A stretch of DNA of 51,020 nucleotides from Parashewanella hymeniacidonis. Its GTDB lineage: Bacteria; Pseudomonadota; Gammaproteobacteria; Enterobacterales; Shewanellaceae. The stretch covers positions 1-51,020 of the forward strand of contig NZ_JAFEUN010000017.1 of the NCBI RefSeq assembly GCF_016900895.1, given 5' to 3'. Numbering within the stretch: position 1 is the stretch's first letter; every line of letters begins with the position of its first letter. A model generated the notes under the pieces. It saw only the letters and a list, made by a program, of their open reading frames with translations, had not been told where the DNA came from and did not search any database. This document shows, piece by piece, positions 1 to 9,046 of the stretch. The translations under genes were made by a program, and so were the position numbers.

Positions 1-375
1 ACTGCGTGGACTTCTCAGCGCCAATTCTTCTTTGTTACATTAGCTCGAAAGAATCCCGATATTCCTTCGCTAATGCGCCTCAAAGAATTGGCGCTGAAAA
101 AGTCCTGAAACATGCATCTTCAACCTAGAAAACTCAGTTGGGTACGTTTTCAAGCGCAGAAAAAATTATCGGTAGCAAGGCAGAGCGTGCAGCAAGTAGT
201 TAATCTACTTGCAAATGTTCTAACGCAGATAACGGCAATTTTAACCATCTTGTGAGCGTAGAGCGATTCACCCAACAGGTGATAATATTCAATCAGGTTA
301 TTAATTTACTTTCATGGGCTTAAAAAGTCATTTAGCGTTCAACTGAGTTTTTTAGGTTCAAGTATCATGGGTATA
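1..375 (+). mobile_element. Family A small inverted-repeat element, copy 1 (left end cut by window, interrupted by a family B element)
   Basis: Positions 1-118 plus 362-375 match the right-hand half of the two complete copies at 16045-16311 and 45537-45803 almost base for base. The right terminal motif GTATCATGGGTATA (362-375) is separated from the body by a 243-bp interruption (119-361). The body carries a long hairpin (8-105) whose arms include CAGCGCCAATTCTT and its complement. About 130 bp of the left part lies before the window. There is no transposase, so it would need one in trans (MITE-like); that label is inference. Confidence 0.85.
124..356 (+). mobile_element. Family B small inverted-repeat element (233 bp) nested in the family A copy
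   Basis: The ends are inverted repeats: CCTAGAAAACTCAGTTG at 124-140 and its complement with one mismatch at 340-356. It is flanked by direct repeats TTCAA at 119-123 and 357-361, the expected 5-bp target duplication; removing 124-361 restores the intact family A junction seen in the other copies. Inside is a perfect 8-bp hairpin (192-199 with 205-212). No coding capacity for a transposase is seen. The parent transposon is unknown to me. Confidence 0.85.
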
Positions 376-595
376 AACGTTCAATTTCAATTTGAGAATC
401 AATTTGTTGAAGAAGTTGAGATAATGTTTTCCCAATCACTTTCAAGAGTGATTGAATCGTTTAATTAGACGGTAACGACTTATCATTTTCTAGTTTTGAT
501 AAGTAGGATTGCTCAATACCAACCTGCTCAGCAAACTCTGGCTGGCTTAACCCTTTTTCAGTACGAAAAGATTTAATAATTTGCCCGAATGTCAT
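365..595 (-). pseudogene. XRE-family helix-turn-helix regulator, broken by an in-frame stop
   Basis: ATG at 593-595 follows a good ribosome site (AAGGAG, about 8 bases upstream). The first 44 codons encode a full Cro/C1-type helix-turn-helix, with the typical stretch GLSQPEFAEQVGIEQSYLSK followed by LENDKSLPSN. A TAA at 461-463 then stops translation. Reading on in the same frame gives 31 more sensible residues (TIQSLLKVIGKTLSQLL and on), ending at a TGA at 365-367 inside the terminal repeat of the family A element. A GAA to TAA change would explain the stop (LPSN-E-TIQSLL). The gene is therefore both nonsense-mutated and probably truncated at its 3' end by the element. A short functional 44-residue DNA-binding protein is the alternative. 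The upstream extension of the reading frame to 685 lacks support and is not used. Confidence 0.75.
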
Positions 596-719
596 TGGTC
601 CTACTCCTTGTATATTTAATCTATCCTTTTGACTCAACAACAAATTCTTAAGTATTCCTTTAAGAATAAAAAGATGAATATTCAATGATATTAAGGAATT
701 TTACTTAATAAAACAAAAC

Positions 720-3575
720 TTAAGCTTTTAGAATACTTGCAACACCCTCCCAACCGTTTTTGCCTTGGGCCAAATCATAAAGTGCATTACGATCTGTTAA
801 CTTTTCGACATCGAAGTCTTCTGTTCGCAGAATATCTAATATTGCCTGTTTTTTATCTTGCTCAATGAGTAATTGAAGTGGAGATTTCTCTTGTTTATCT
901 TTTTTATTTAGCTCTGCATAATTTACTTGATAAACACCATCGATTGAAAATGGATCATTTGCCAAGATTGGAGTTTTTTGTTTGAATACAAAGTTAAACA
1001 GTTTGCTAAAAAATCGAGTTAAACCTCGTTTTATAGTGATACGCAACGGTGTGGTTTTTCTTGCATTAGCTTCAAGTCCGACTAAGTGTTTTGCAATAAC
1101 GCCATTATCCTTTTTAAGCGCATTTTCAAGTGGAGAGTCAGAAGCATTTAGCTCTCCAAAAACCTCATCGGCTCGCTCTGGAGTTTTAATACCATGGAAA
1201 CCACCATGTTCAAATAATGCGGTTGCCGTTTTTAAATCATTATTCTTTCTTTCGTCAAACTCTTTAAGCCCTTCTACAGCTTTAGATAAATCAACGTCAG
1301 GAGTATCTTCAACTTTTAACCAATCAGAAACACCTTCAAGGTCAAGTTCTTTAACCTTAGGTCTCATTAGGTTCTTGATATTTTCAGCTTCTTTATTTTT
1401 TATTGCATCAAGGAGCTTTGATGTAACTTCACTGTCCTCAGAAGTAGCCGGGTCAATAATCGATTCAACTGCTGCTTTCTCTCCTACAGTTGCTAACTCA
1501 CTATCTGGGGTTATGGGAGCTGACAAAACTATAGCTCCTTCATGAATACCTTTACTTTCATCACTAATCACACGCTTTACAGCTGCTGGTTGTAAAGAAG
1601 ATAATTCTGGTTTTTTCGCCGTAGGTAAAGGTTTTTCTTTTTCTATTTCGCTGGTGCCAGAAACTTCACTTACTTCAGTTGTACCTATTGGGTTACTTGC
1701 TGGTAGCGGCGCTAGCCTGTCATATTCCAATGACATCTCGAAATCCTTCGAAGGCAAAGGTGGCCGTATATTTGCGTAAATAACTGGTTTTGTTGGTTCA
1801 TCAGAAGAAGCTTGAGTAGAGTCGCCCAACCTCTCATGTAACGGACGCCCTGTAGCTTGTGAAAATAGTACATGCTGGCCTATGTCATCAGTGGGTTTTG
1901 GTTCTCTTGAAGTCTCTGTTAATTGTTCTGAAGTCACATAAGCCTCAGACTCTGCTGTGTTTTTTTGTGCATTATCCTGTTGATACATAAGTTCAACATT
2001 ATCTGGAGTCATTAGCATGACTGGATCGACCTGTACTTTTCGCCTCTGACTTACATTATTTTTCTCTTCTGCTTTTAGTTTAGCAGCGAGCACTAGAGGG
2101 TCATCCATTTGTGTGTATAAATCAGTTTCTTCTTTAAGGTTCTCAACTGCATCATAGATATGTTCCTCTTCTGGGAAAGGTAAGCCTTCCTCTTTAAACT
2201 CTACTCTAGGCTTCAAAGCATCTGTCACAATGCTTGAATTTGGGTCTGTATACATATGTTGATTATCTGGATTATCTACAACATCATTATGAGGCGGAGC
2301 TACAGCCGTCTCTCTCTGTGCAGGTATTGACTCATACATTTGATTGCCAATCGCAACTTGATCTGACTGTCCAGGTATTGACTCATACTTTGTACTGTCA
2401 ATAACAATACGAGACGCCATTACCCCTGCTTCCTTTGATGGTTTGAGTTTAACCATTGTTGGTTTCGGATCTAACAAATCATATACACCATCTTGTTGAC
2501 TCTGAGCATGAAATTCATTTGCATCAGGCGCCTGAGCAACTTTACTTCTTTCAGCTTTAGGAGTCCCCTCTCTACTTGCTAAAGAAGCGCTACCTTTCTG
2601 CTCTGGATTTTTTATGTTCTTTGAAACCCATTCCTTCCACTTTTTAAGCTTAGAATCAATTTTACTTTTGAATTTGCTACGTTCCATTTCTAACGAATCC
2701 AATTTAGCTTTTGCTGCGTCGAGTTTAATTACCGCACCTTCAGAAATTCCTTTAGCAAGCGTTGCTTCATATTTAGCAGCAACTAGCCATTCTGATAAAG
2801 CGCCTTTTAAATCTGAATATAATTGTGCTTGTTTAGTAACAAATTCTTTATGCTCTTTCGCACGTTTTAATCCAGTACGCTTTGTTCCAAATACCTTTTT
2901 GGTAGCGTCTAACTCACTATCATAATGCTGTTCCTCCTTCTTAAATTCATCCAATTTTTGAGCATACTCAAGCTCGACATCCCTTACTCTCTGCATCTTT
3001 TCTTCTACTTTTTTCCTAGAAATAGGTTTACTCGAAGTAAACTTACTCTCTGATATGGGTTTGAGCTGGGATTTTTGTGACTCACTCTTACATAGCTTTT
3101 CAATCGGAGTTAGAGGTAAAGGAACGCTTTGCATTTTGTTTTTTCTTCGAATTTTCTGATGTTCATATTGTTCGCCAGTTCTAGCAACTTCTTTTTTACC
3201 TAATGTAGGCGAAGAATCTGGAGACGTATCGGGAGATGAGTTAGGCGTAGTTGTTGAACTATCACTTTCTGAGGTAGCCGATTTTCGATCATTATGAAAT
3301 TTTCTTACTGCAACTATTGAACTTTCATCCCCTTGAACTGATTTATTGTCAGATTCAAAATCACTAGGGGTAGTCCGCCATTGATTTTCAACTCCTGTTG
3401 CTGTTCTTGAAATTAGAGAACCTGTTTTAGGGACTTGAGCCATATGCTCAGGTTTCAATCCTGAAAACTTAACACCTTTTTTTTGTCCCACAGCATTATT
3501 CGGACTCAGACTTCTGTCTAAATCACTGGTATAGCTGCTTACATTTACGGTTCTGCTCAGGGAATCAACTGACAC
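720..3575 (-). CDS. Effector-like protein with coiled coil, multiple tyrosine motifs and ankyrin-like C-terminus (951 aa)
   Basis: Function unknown; I infer a secreted, host-directed protein. Start is GTG at 3573-3575. There is no Sec signal peptide or clear membrane anchor; the N-terminus (1-150) is rich in Ser, Thr and Pro. Residues about 185-320 are charged and predicted coiled coil. Residues 360-620 are acidic, Pro-rich and contain spaced tyrosine motifs: YDLL (365), YESI (397 and 414), YTDP (442), EEEHIYDAV (474), YTQM (487), YVTS (546), KPVIYANI (600) and YDRL (618). These resemble SH2-docking and EPIYA-type sites of effectors such as Tir and CagA. The C-terminus (about 716-951) has ankyrin-like units (SPLENALKKDNGVIAKHLV at 814-832; SPLQLLIEQDKKQAILDIL at 898-916) around a basic aromatic segment (849-867). 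The C-terminal module is shared with the next gene downstream in coordinate order, a tandem paralogue. No secretion system is visible in the window. Confidence 0.7.
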   Translation of the reverse strand: MSVDSLSRTVNVSSYTSDLDRSLSPNNAVGQKKGVKFSGLKPEHMAQVPKTGSLISRTATGVENQWRTTPSDFESDNKSVQGDESSIVAVRKFHNDRKSATSESDSSTTTPNSSPDTSPDSSPTLGKKEVARTGEQYEHQKIRRKNKMQSVPLPLTPIEKLCKSESQKSQLKPISESKFTSSKPISRKKVEEKMQRVRDVELEYAQKLDEFKKEEQHYDSELDATKKVFGTKRTGLKRAKEHKEFVTKQAQLYSDLKGALSEWLVAAKYEATLAKGISEGAVIKLDAAKAKLDSLEMERSKFKSKIDSKLKKWKEWVSKNIKNPEQKGSASLASREGTPKAERSKVAQAPDANEFHAQSQQDGVYDLLDPKPTMVKLKPSKEAGVMASRIVIDSTKYESIPGQSDQVAIGNQMYESIPAQRETAVAPPHNDVVDNPDNQHMYTDPNSSIVTDALKPRVEFKEEGLPFPEEEHIYDAVENLKEETDLYTQMDDPLVLAAKLKAEEKNNVSQRRKVQVDPVMLMTPDNVELMYQQDNAQKNTAESEAYVTSEQLTETSREPKPTDDIGQHVLFSQATGRPLHERLGDSTQASSDEPTKPVIYANIRPPLPSKDFEMSLEYDRLAPLPASNPIGTTEVSEVSGTSEIEKEKPLPTAKKPELSSLQPAAVKRVISDESKGIHEGAIVLSAPITPDSELATVGEKAAVESIIDPATSEDSEVTSKLLDAIKNKEAENIKNLMRPKVKELDLEGVSDWLKVEDTPDVDLSKAVEGLKEFDERKNNDLKTATALFEHGGFHGIKTPERADEVFGELNASDSPLENALKKDNGVIAKHLVGLEANARKTTPLRITIKRGLTRFFSKLFNFVFKQKTPILANDPFSIDGVYQVNYAELNKKDKQEKSPLQLLIEQDKKQAILDILRTEDFDVEKLTDRNALYDLAQGKNGWEGVASILKA

Positions 3576-3864
3576 TTCTATCTCTCAAAATTTTTCTAAT
3601 TAATAACTCGTTTAATAAACTAAGTTTATAAGATTTTTTCTGAGCCATAATTTACGGAAGATAAAAATTACTTTAATTTTTATTCATTAAAAAGTATTGA
3701 GAACTCAATGTTATTTAGATCAAGAAAGGTAGTTTTATTCTATTATAAAGTTAAACCTAAAGAGGTAAGCTGAAAGCCTTAAGGCTTGGTCTAATAACAA
3801 CTTCTTGGGTACTACTACAAGAATAAAGAGATAAACACCTAATATTACTAAGAAGTTTTATGCG

Positions 3865-6663
3865 TCAATCCAAGCAAACGCCCAAGTAACCAACAGCATC
3901 TCTCCACTGAGGTTTACATTTTTCTTTTTCATCCCTAATTCTTTCATCAAGCTTATTTTTCAGCATTTGTTTATGCGTATCCGAGAGCCATAACCTACCG
4001 CTATCACCTTTAGATACAATCCCATTAAAAATGGCATGCTTCTTATTGTCTATAAGTAAGGTAAGAGGCGTATCTCCTTTTATATCCTGCTCATTTATAT
4101 CACCACTGGTTACAGTAAACGGTTTTGCATCTTCCGTATTTTCTGTGTGAGATACTTGCCTAGAATTTGAAAATGCAAAGCTAAAGAGTCGACTTATCCA
4201 GCCCGACAACTTCCTTTTAACCACGATATAAAAAGGAGATGTATCTCTTGCTTCAGCTTCACTTTTAATGAGGTGATTTGCTATCTCATAATTGTTATTC
4301 TTTAGCGCTTTATGTAAGGGAGAACTTGAATCTTCAAGACCTCCGAAGACTTCATCTTGTATACCATGTTTCTTAGCTTGGTATTGTATCGTTTGCTGCT
4401 CAAACAATGCGTTAGCTGTATCTAAATCAGCAGTAGTCTTTTCATCAAAGCTATCCAGCTCTCTTAAAGCTGCCGCTGCATCGAAATTGGGCTTGTCAAT
4501 CGCTAGCCAGTCACTTTCCTGCTCTATCTCATTATGTGTATATTTAACAGTTACCTTTTCTTGCTTAAAAGCTGCTAACTCTTTTACATCATTTATATTT
4601 CTTTCTCTCAATGCATTTACTAAAAGGTCTACCGTAGCCGAATTACTCTCAATAGGGGCACTTTGTGTACCTCCTACCATTTCAATACCTGTTTCTTCAA
4701 TTTTAGGTTCAGGCAGTGGAACAGAAGACCTTTCGACCTCGCTTGTACTTTGCTGTATTTCTGATTTAGGCAAATTAAGTAAAGAGGCTGAATGGTTAAC
4801 TTGTGCAGGAGGTGGAGTAACAACACTTACAGGCTCTCTGGGCATCATTTTAGGAGCAACTAGTGAAGAAGTGAATGGCTGTTCCTGAATATTGATTTTT
4901 GAAGGAACAGAATCTGCCAATTCATTCTGAGAGCTATCTACGACTCTATCAGATGTCATCCTTAACGAAAAAACCGCACTTCTTGCAGCAACTTCGTCTT
5001 TTGGAGGCTGCCTGAAACTCAATGATGAGATCCCGTCTGTTTCAAACTCAATGAGTGACCTATTTGGATTAGGTAATTCTTGAGCGGCAGGGTTAGGCTC
5101 CAAATTCTCATAAACAGTTGAGGCCAGGCTTTCACTTTTCAAGAATGTACTGTCAGCCGGAACTTTAGAGAGAGTTACACTATCTTCTGTTGCAGCTAAT
5201 TCTCTATCACGAATCGAAACAAAATCACTATTTTGATAAGTATGTTCATTGACCTTTCTTTTATTGAATGGGTTATTCTTTCCGATCAGCCCTTGTGTCA
5301 CATCTAAGGCAGCAAAATCTTCAATCGTAGCAAGAAACTCTGAATGTACTTTCTCATCTTGCTCTTCATTAAATACGGTTGGGTCAACATAACCTGCACT
5401 ATCAAAATTAAGGCTTTTTCCTTCCTCATCACTTTGAGGCAGCGGCTTCATTGATTCGTAATCAACACTGCTTGTGGGATCGACGGTCTTAGATGAGCCA
5501 AAGACTAAAGATGCATACTGCTCTTCTGAGTGACGCTCCCTAGCAAACTTAACTTGATTTATGGTCGCACTGGGTGACAGAGGTGGAGGAGGTGGAGGAG
5601 GCATTGTAGGAGCATCATAAGCCCCCCTTACACGCTTGTTAACAACTTTTCTTCTTGAGTCAGAATCTGAGTCTGCAATTGTAGTTTGAGGGGAGCTCGA
5701 GCTTGTAGCTCTTTGCTTGGTTTGCTTTAGCTCTTTAGTTCCTTGTTTTTGTTTCTTCTGTTGTTCTTTAGCTTGAGCAGCAAAATAGGCTTCTCTCTTA
5801 GGAATCCAGTCTTTCACTTTCTTATTCACCTGTTTATGCAAATCAGAAAGTTCAGTCTTTGTTTTAGTAATTAAGTCAGCGTATTCTTGAGACTCTTTTT
5901 CGAATTTGTCAACTCGCAGAGGATTCACAGCTTGAGCAAGCTTATTAACGTCACTGTCTTTTTTAGCGACAGTATAAAAGTTTAAAAGCATATAATTAAA
6001 CTCTAACTTTTGCTTTAAGTCAGAATAAGTTCGCATACTGTGGGCGTAAGTCTTTAAATACTCCTTCATAGATTCAAGCTTATTTTCATAAACCATTTTT
6101 TCTTCGGTTTGCCTTTGCAACTCATCAGCAAAGTTGTTCTCTAACTCCAACTTTGCAGCACGGAATCGAGTAACACTTTCACTCATAGATTCACTCTCTA
6201 ATCCTGTATGATTAAAGTGAGTCACTGATGAATGTGTTGCCCTTTCTTCAGTATTAAAGCTTGCGGTAGACTCAATTTGTTCATGAGTTCGTTGTTGAGA
6301 TGCATCGCTAGAGCTAATTCTTGTAGGTTGCTCAACAGAAAGTGAACCATTAAAAAATTCTGAGGTTAATCGTCCAACACTATCAGATAGAGAGCTCTGT
6401 AATTCAGCCCTCGTGACTGGTGACAAACTTCGCTCAATCTCTCTTTGATGCTCAGGTGACAATCCCAAAAATGTTTGGTGAAGCTGATAAACGGTTTGGC
6501 TGTCTAAAGATAAAGTTCTATGAGTTTGCGTGTTACCACCAACCGCCATATCACTTGGACGAAGTGCTTTTGTTGCGTCAAAAGACACCCCCAGATAGCT
6601 CTCTAGCTCACTCTTGCCTCGACTTGCTGCATTCACTGGTAGTGACAAAAAACTTGTTGTCAT
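3865..6663 (-). CDS. Effector-like protein, tandem paralogue with coiled coil, tyrosine motifs, polyproline and ankyrin-like C-terminus (932 aa)
   Basis: Function unknown; same architecture as the neighbouring 951-residue protein. ATG at 6661-6663, no signal peptide. Residues 160-310 are charged, Lys/Glu-rich and probably coiled coil. A PPPPPPP run sits at 355-361, directly after YDAP (349). Further tyrosine motifs are YASL (383), YESM (402), YVDP (425), YQNS (476) and VYENLEP (518). The C-terminal part (674-932) aligns with 716-951 of the paralogue, including a conserved DWL, a FDE-x-DLxTAxALFE stretch, DEVFG, and ankyrin-like SPLHKALKNNNYEIANHLI (781-799) and TPLTLLIDNKKHAIFNGIV (865-883). 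N-terminal 150 residues do not align clearly. The genes are co-directional with a 289-bp AT-rich gap, so separate promoters are possible. Host-targeted role is inference. Confidence 0.7.
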   Translation of the reverse strand: MTTSFLSLPVNAASRGKSELESYLGVSFDATKALRPSDMAVGGNTQTHRTLSLDSQTVYQLHQTFLGLSPEHQREIERSLSPVTRAELQSSLSDSVGRLTSEFFNGSLSVEQPTRISSSDASQQRTHEQIESTASFNTEERATHSSVTHFNHTGLESESMSESVTRFRAAKLELENNFADELQRQTEEKMVYENKLESMKEYLKTYAHSMRTYSDLKQKLEFNYMLLNFYTVAKKDSDVNKLAQAVNPLRVDKFEKESQEYADLITKTKTELSDLHKQVNKKVKDWIPKREAYFAAQAKEQQKKQKQGTKELKQTKQRATSSSSPQTTIADSDSDSRRKVVNKRVRGAYDAPTMPPPPPPPLSPSATINQVKFARERHSEEQYASLVFGSSKTVDPTSSVDYESMKPLPQSDEEGKSLNFDSAGYVDPTVFNEEQDEKVHSEFLATIEDFAALDVTQGLIGKNNPFNKRKVNEHTYQNSDFVSIRDRELAATEDSVTLSKVPADSTFLKSESLASTVYENLEPNPAAQELPNPNRSLIEFETDGISSLSFRQPPKDEVAARSAVFSLRMTSDRVVDSSQNELADSVPSKINIQEQPFTSSLVAPKMMPREPVSVVTPPPAQVNHSASLLNLPKSEIQQSTSEVERSSVPLPEPKIEETGIEMVGGTQSAPIESNSATVDLLVNALRERNINDVKELAAFKQEKVTVKYTHNEIEQESDWLAIDKPNFDAAAALRELDSFDEKTTADLDTANALFEQQTIQYQAKKHGIQDEVFGGLEDSSSPLHKALKNNNYEIANHLIKSEAEARDTSPFYIVVKRKLSGWISRLFSFAFSNSRQVSHTENTEDAKPFTVTSGDINEQDIKGDTPLTLLIDNKKHAIFNGIVSKGDSGRLWLSDTHKQMLKNKLDERIRDEKEKCKPQWRDAVGYLGVCLD

Positions 6664-6796
6664 AAACTGCTCATTAGTTCTTGATATTTTTCGACGACTT
6701 GATGCAGTTTAACCGAAATGGTTTGAAATAAAATTGAACGTAAGGTGAAAAATTCTTTAATATTTGTTCATTAACACTCTAAATTAGACAACTATC

Positions 6797-6827
6797 AAAA
6801 AATAAAAAGCCCCATAAATAGGGGCTT
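6797..6827 (-). terminator. Rho-independent terminator of the chemoreceptor gene
   Basis: On the minus strand AAGCCCC-TATTTAT-GGGGCTT is followed by a T-rich run (TTTATTTTTTG). It lies about 10 bases past the stop of the chemoreceptor gene. Confidence 0.8.
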
Positions 6828-6836
6828 ACAGGAAAT

Positions 6837-8861
6837 TTAAACTCTAAACTCGCCAACAGAAGTTTTAAGCTCTTCAGCCAATTGTGCAACTTGATGGCTT
6901 GACGCTGCAGTTTGCTCCGCACCCACAACAGTTTCTTCTGAAATCATAGCGATGTCATCAAGCTTTGCTGATGCTTGCTGGCTAACAACATTCTGTTCTT
7001 GTGCTGCTTCAGCGATGTGCATCCCTGAGTCATAAGCTTTATGTACAGAGTTACTGATTGTCTCTAATGCAGCATTAGCTTGTTCAGTTTTATCGACACA
7101 GCTATTAGCTTGTGAACGGCCAATTTCCATCACTCGCACCGCCTCTTCAGTTCCTTGTTGAAGAATTTCAATCATCTGCTGGATTTCACTGGTAGAGTCT
7201 TGAGTTCTTGACGCAAGACTTCGCACTTCATCGGCAACAACGGCAAAGCCTCGGCCTTGTTCGCCTGCACGTGCGGCTTCAATTGCAGCATTCAATGCCA
7301 ATAGGTTTGTTTGTTCAGCAATCCCTCGAATAACATCAAGGATTGAGCCAATAGAAGCACTGTCTGAGTGAACTTTATTGATGACTTGTCCTGCTGTCGC
7401 CACTTCGTCTGCAAGCGCTAAAATTATGCGTTTGTTTTCTTCAGCAATTTCACGAATATGTTTAGCTTCTTCATCGGCTTGCTTAATTTCAACTAAAGCT
7501 TGCTCTGCACTTTCAGAGACTTGCTGTGCACTTGAATTAAGCTCTGTTGTTGCAGTTGAAGCAATATGAACCTGATCTTTTTGCTGATTAATACCCGCTG
7601 TGGTTTGCGTTGTAATCGCAGATGTTTCTTCCGCAGCGGCAGCAAGTTGAGTTGAACGGTCTAAAATGCCAGTAATAACATCCCTTAAGCTATCAACAAG
7701 CCGGTTACAGTTACTGGCTAACTTTGCAAACTCATCGTGGCCTGAGTCATCAAGCTTATGCGTTAAATCACCTGAAGCTAAAACTTGAAGCGCATGGTTC
7801 ACTTCATCGAGTGATGACTTTAATGGACGAACAACCAAATAACTCACGATAATCGCTACTAAAATTACAATCACTTCAACGATCTTTGTTTGTGTACTTG
7901 CTGTGTCAATATTCTCGATAGCTTGCAGGTTAATTTTATTGCTGAACGTTTCAATATTTGTGTTGAGTTGCCCAAGCTTTTTCGCCAGAGACATCGCAGT
8001 GATTTCTGATTGTGTAAAACCAGAGCTGACTTTAGATTCAAGGCTCAATTGCTTAGCTTTTTGAGATAAGAAGGAATTTGCACCCTGGATTTGGCTCAAT
8101 AATGTCTCAATATTGGAGGTCACTTCTTCAACAGTATCTAATGCTAAGTTATTTCTCTGTCCTTCAAGTTTTAGATGCTCAGCTTTAGCCATGACATCAC
8201 CAACAACATAGCTCAGTTCATTATTTAAAATATCGTAATGCTGCTTGTCTTTACTATTGATGAGATCTAAAACAGTTGTTATTAAACCACTTAAATTAGA
8301 ATCAATAGTAACCGCTGAAGCAGCGATGGCTTGTAAAGCTTTATCATCACTCCCTTCAAAGTCGATCAAATCAAGTAACAGAGAAGATGCATCATCTAAA
8401 GATGATTCAAAATTTTCACTTTTAACATTCAAGCTTTGTTGAATTTCTCTCGCTAATTTTTGGTCTGCAATGACGCTTTGGCTCGTTGATTGATAAGAGC
8501 GATATTGATTTCGTATGGCAGAAGCTTGATTCAATAAACGCTCATTGCTTCTCATTAACGCTTCAATTTCATTTAACCTTTGATTGAATTGCGTTGAACT
8601 ATTTTGAAATTGATTTTGGATATTTGGTACTTTGCTCGCTTCATTGGTATGAAAAGCTTGCAAAGCTAACCTTCTTTGTTCACTAAGATTTTCAGATAGG
8701 AAACTTGTTGCTTTCAATGCAGGTAAACTGACTTCCTGCATTACCATCGTACTTTCTCTAGAACTGTTGTTGGTTCGATGAGACATCAATCCAAGAATGA
8801 TAAGCATTAGGGTTACAATGCTAAACCCGCCAATGACGCGCATAGCCACGGAAATTTTCAT
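6837..8861 (-). CDS. Methyl-accepting chemotaxis protein
   Basis: Inner-membrane chemoreceptor that passes a ligand signal to CheA/CheW. Starting at ATG 8859-8861 (GGAG ribosome site 7 bases upstream; a longer frame to 8897 is less likely) the protein has 674 residues. A first membrane segment lies at about residues 5-25 ([18 protein letters not shown]), followed by a periplasmic helical region of roughly 300 residues, a second membrane segment ([15 protein letters not shown]), a HAMP domain and the cytoplasmic signalling domain with the highly conserved hairpin tip ([19 protein letters not shown] then [15 protein letters not shown]). It ends without a CheR/CheB-binding pentapeptide. The ligand cannot be told from sequence. 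It stands alone, with its own terminator. Confidence 0.95.
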   Translation of the reverse strand: MKISVAMRVIGGFSIVTLMLIILGLMSHRTNNSSRESTMVMQEVSLPALKATSFLSENLSEQRRLALQAFHTNEASKVPNIQNQFQNSSTQFNQRLNEIEALMRSNERLLNQASAIRNQYRSYQSTSQSVIADQKLAREIQQSLNVKSENFESSLDDASSLLLDLIDFEGSDDKALQAIAASAVTIDSNLSGLITTVLDLINSKDKQHYDILNNELSYVVGDVMAKAEHLKLEGQRNNLALDTVEEVTSNIETLLSQIQGANSFLSQKAKQLSLESKVSSGFTQSEITAMSLAKKLGQLNTNIETFSNKINLQAIENIDTASTQTKIVEVIVILVAIIVSYLVVRPLKSSLDEVNHALQVLASGDLTHKLDDSGHDEFAKLASNCNRLVDSLRDVITGILDRSTQLAAAAEETSAITTQTTAGINQQKDQVHIASTATTELNSSAQQVSESAEQALVEIKQADEEAKHIREIAEENKRIILALADEVATAGQVINKVHSDSASIGSILDVIRGIAEQTNLLALNAAIEAARAGEQGRGFAVVADEVRSLASRTQDSTSEIQQMIEILQQGTEEAVRVMEIGRSQANSCVDKTEQANAALETISNSVHKAYDSGMHIAEAAQEQNVVSQQASAKLDDIAMISEETVVGAEQTAASSHQVAQLAEELKTSVGEFRV

Positions 8862-9046
8862 AGGGTACTCCGACTTTATAGCTCTTCCCAAAATCAATAC
8901 AGCACCCTATTTAAAAGCGGGTTTGCATTAATAAGTAGAAATTTCGGTATTGTTATTAAAAGGCGAGAAAATCAATGGAATGATGTAGCCGCACTTTACA
9001 GTTATATTTTTTGTTATCTGTAAATAATATCGGCAGTATTTCAACC

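Noticed and set aside
461-685. Longer N-terminus (30 extra residues) for the XRE frame
   Set aside because: The extension is not conserved-looking; the ATG at 593-595 has a good ribosome site and starts the helix-turn-helix at its usual place.
982-1545. 187-residue plus-strand frame inside the 951-residue gene
   Set aside because: Antisense shadow of a biased coding sequence: Ser/Leu-rich, no ribosome site, no recognisable motif.
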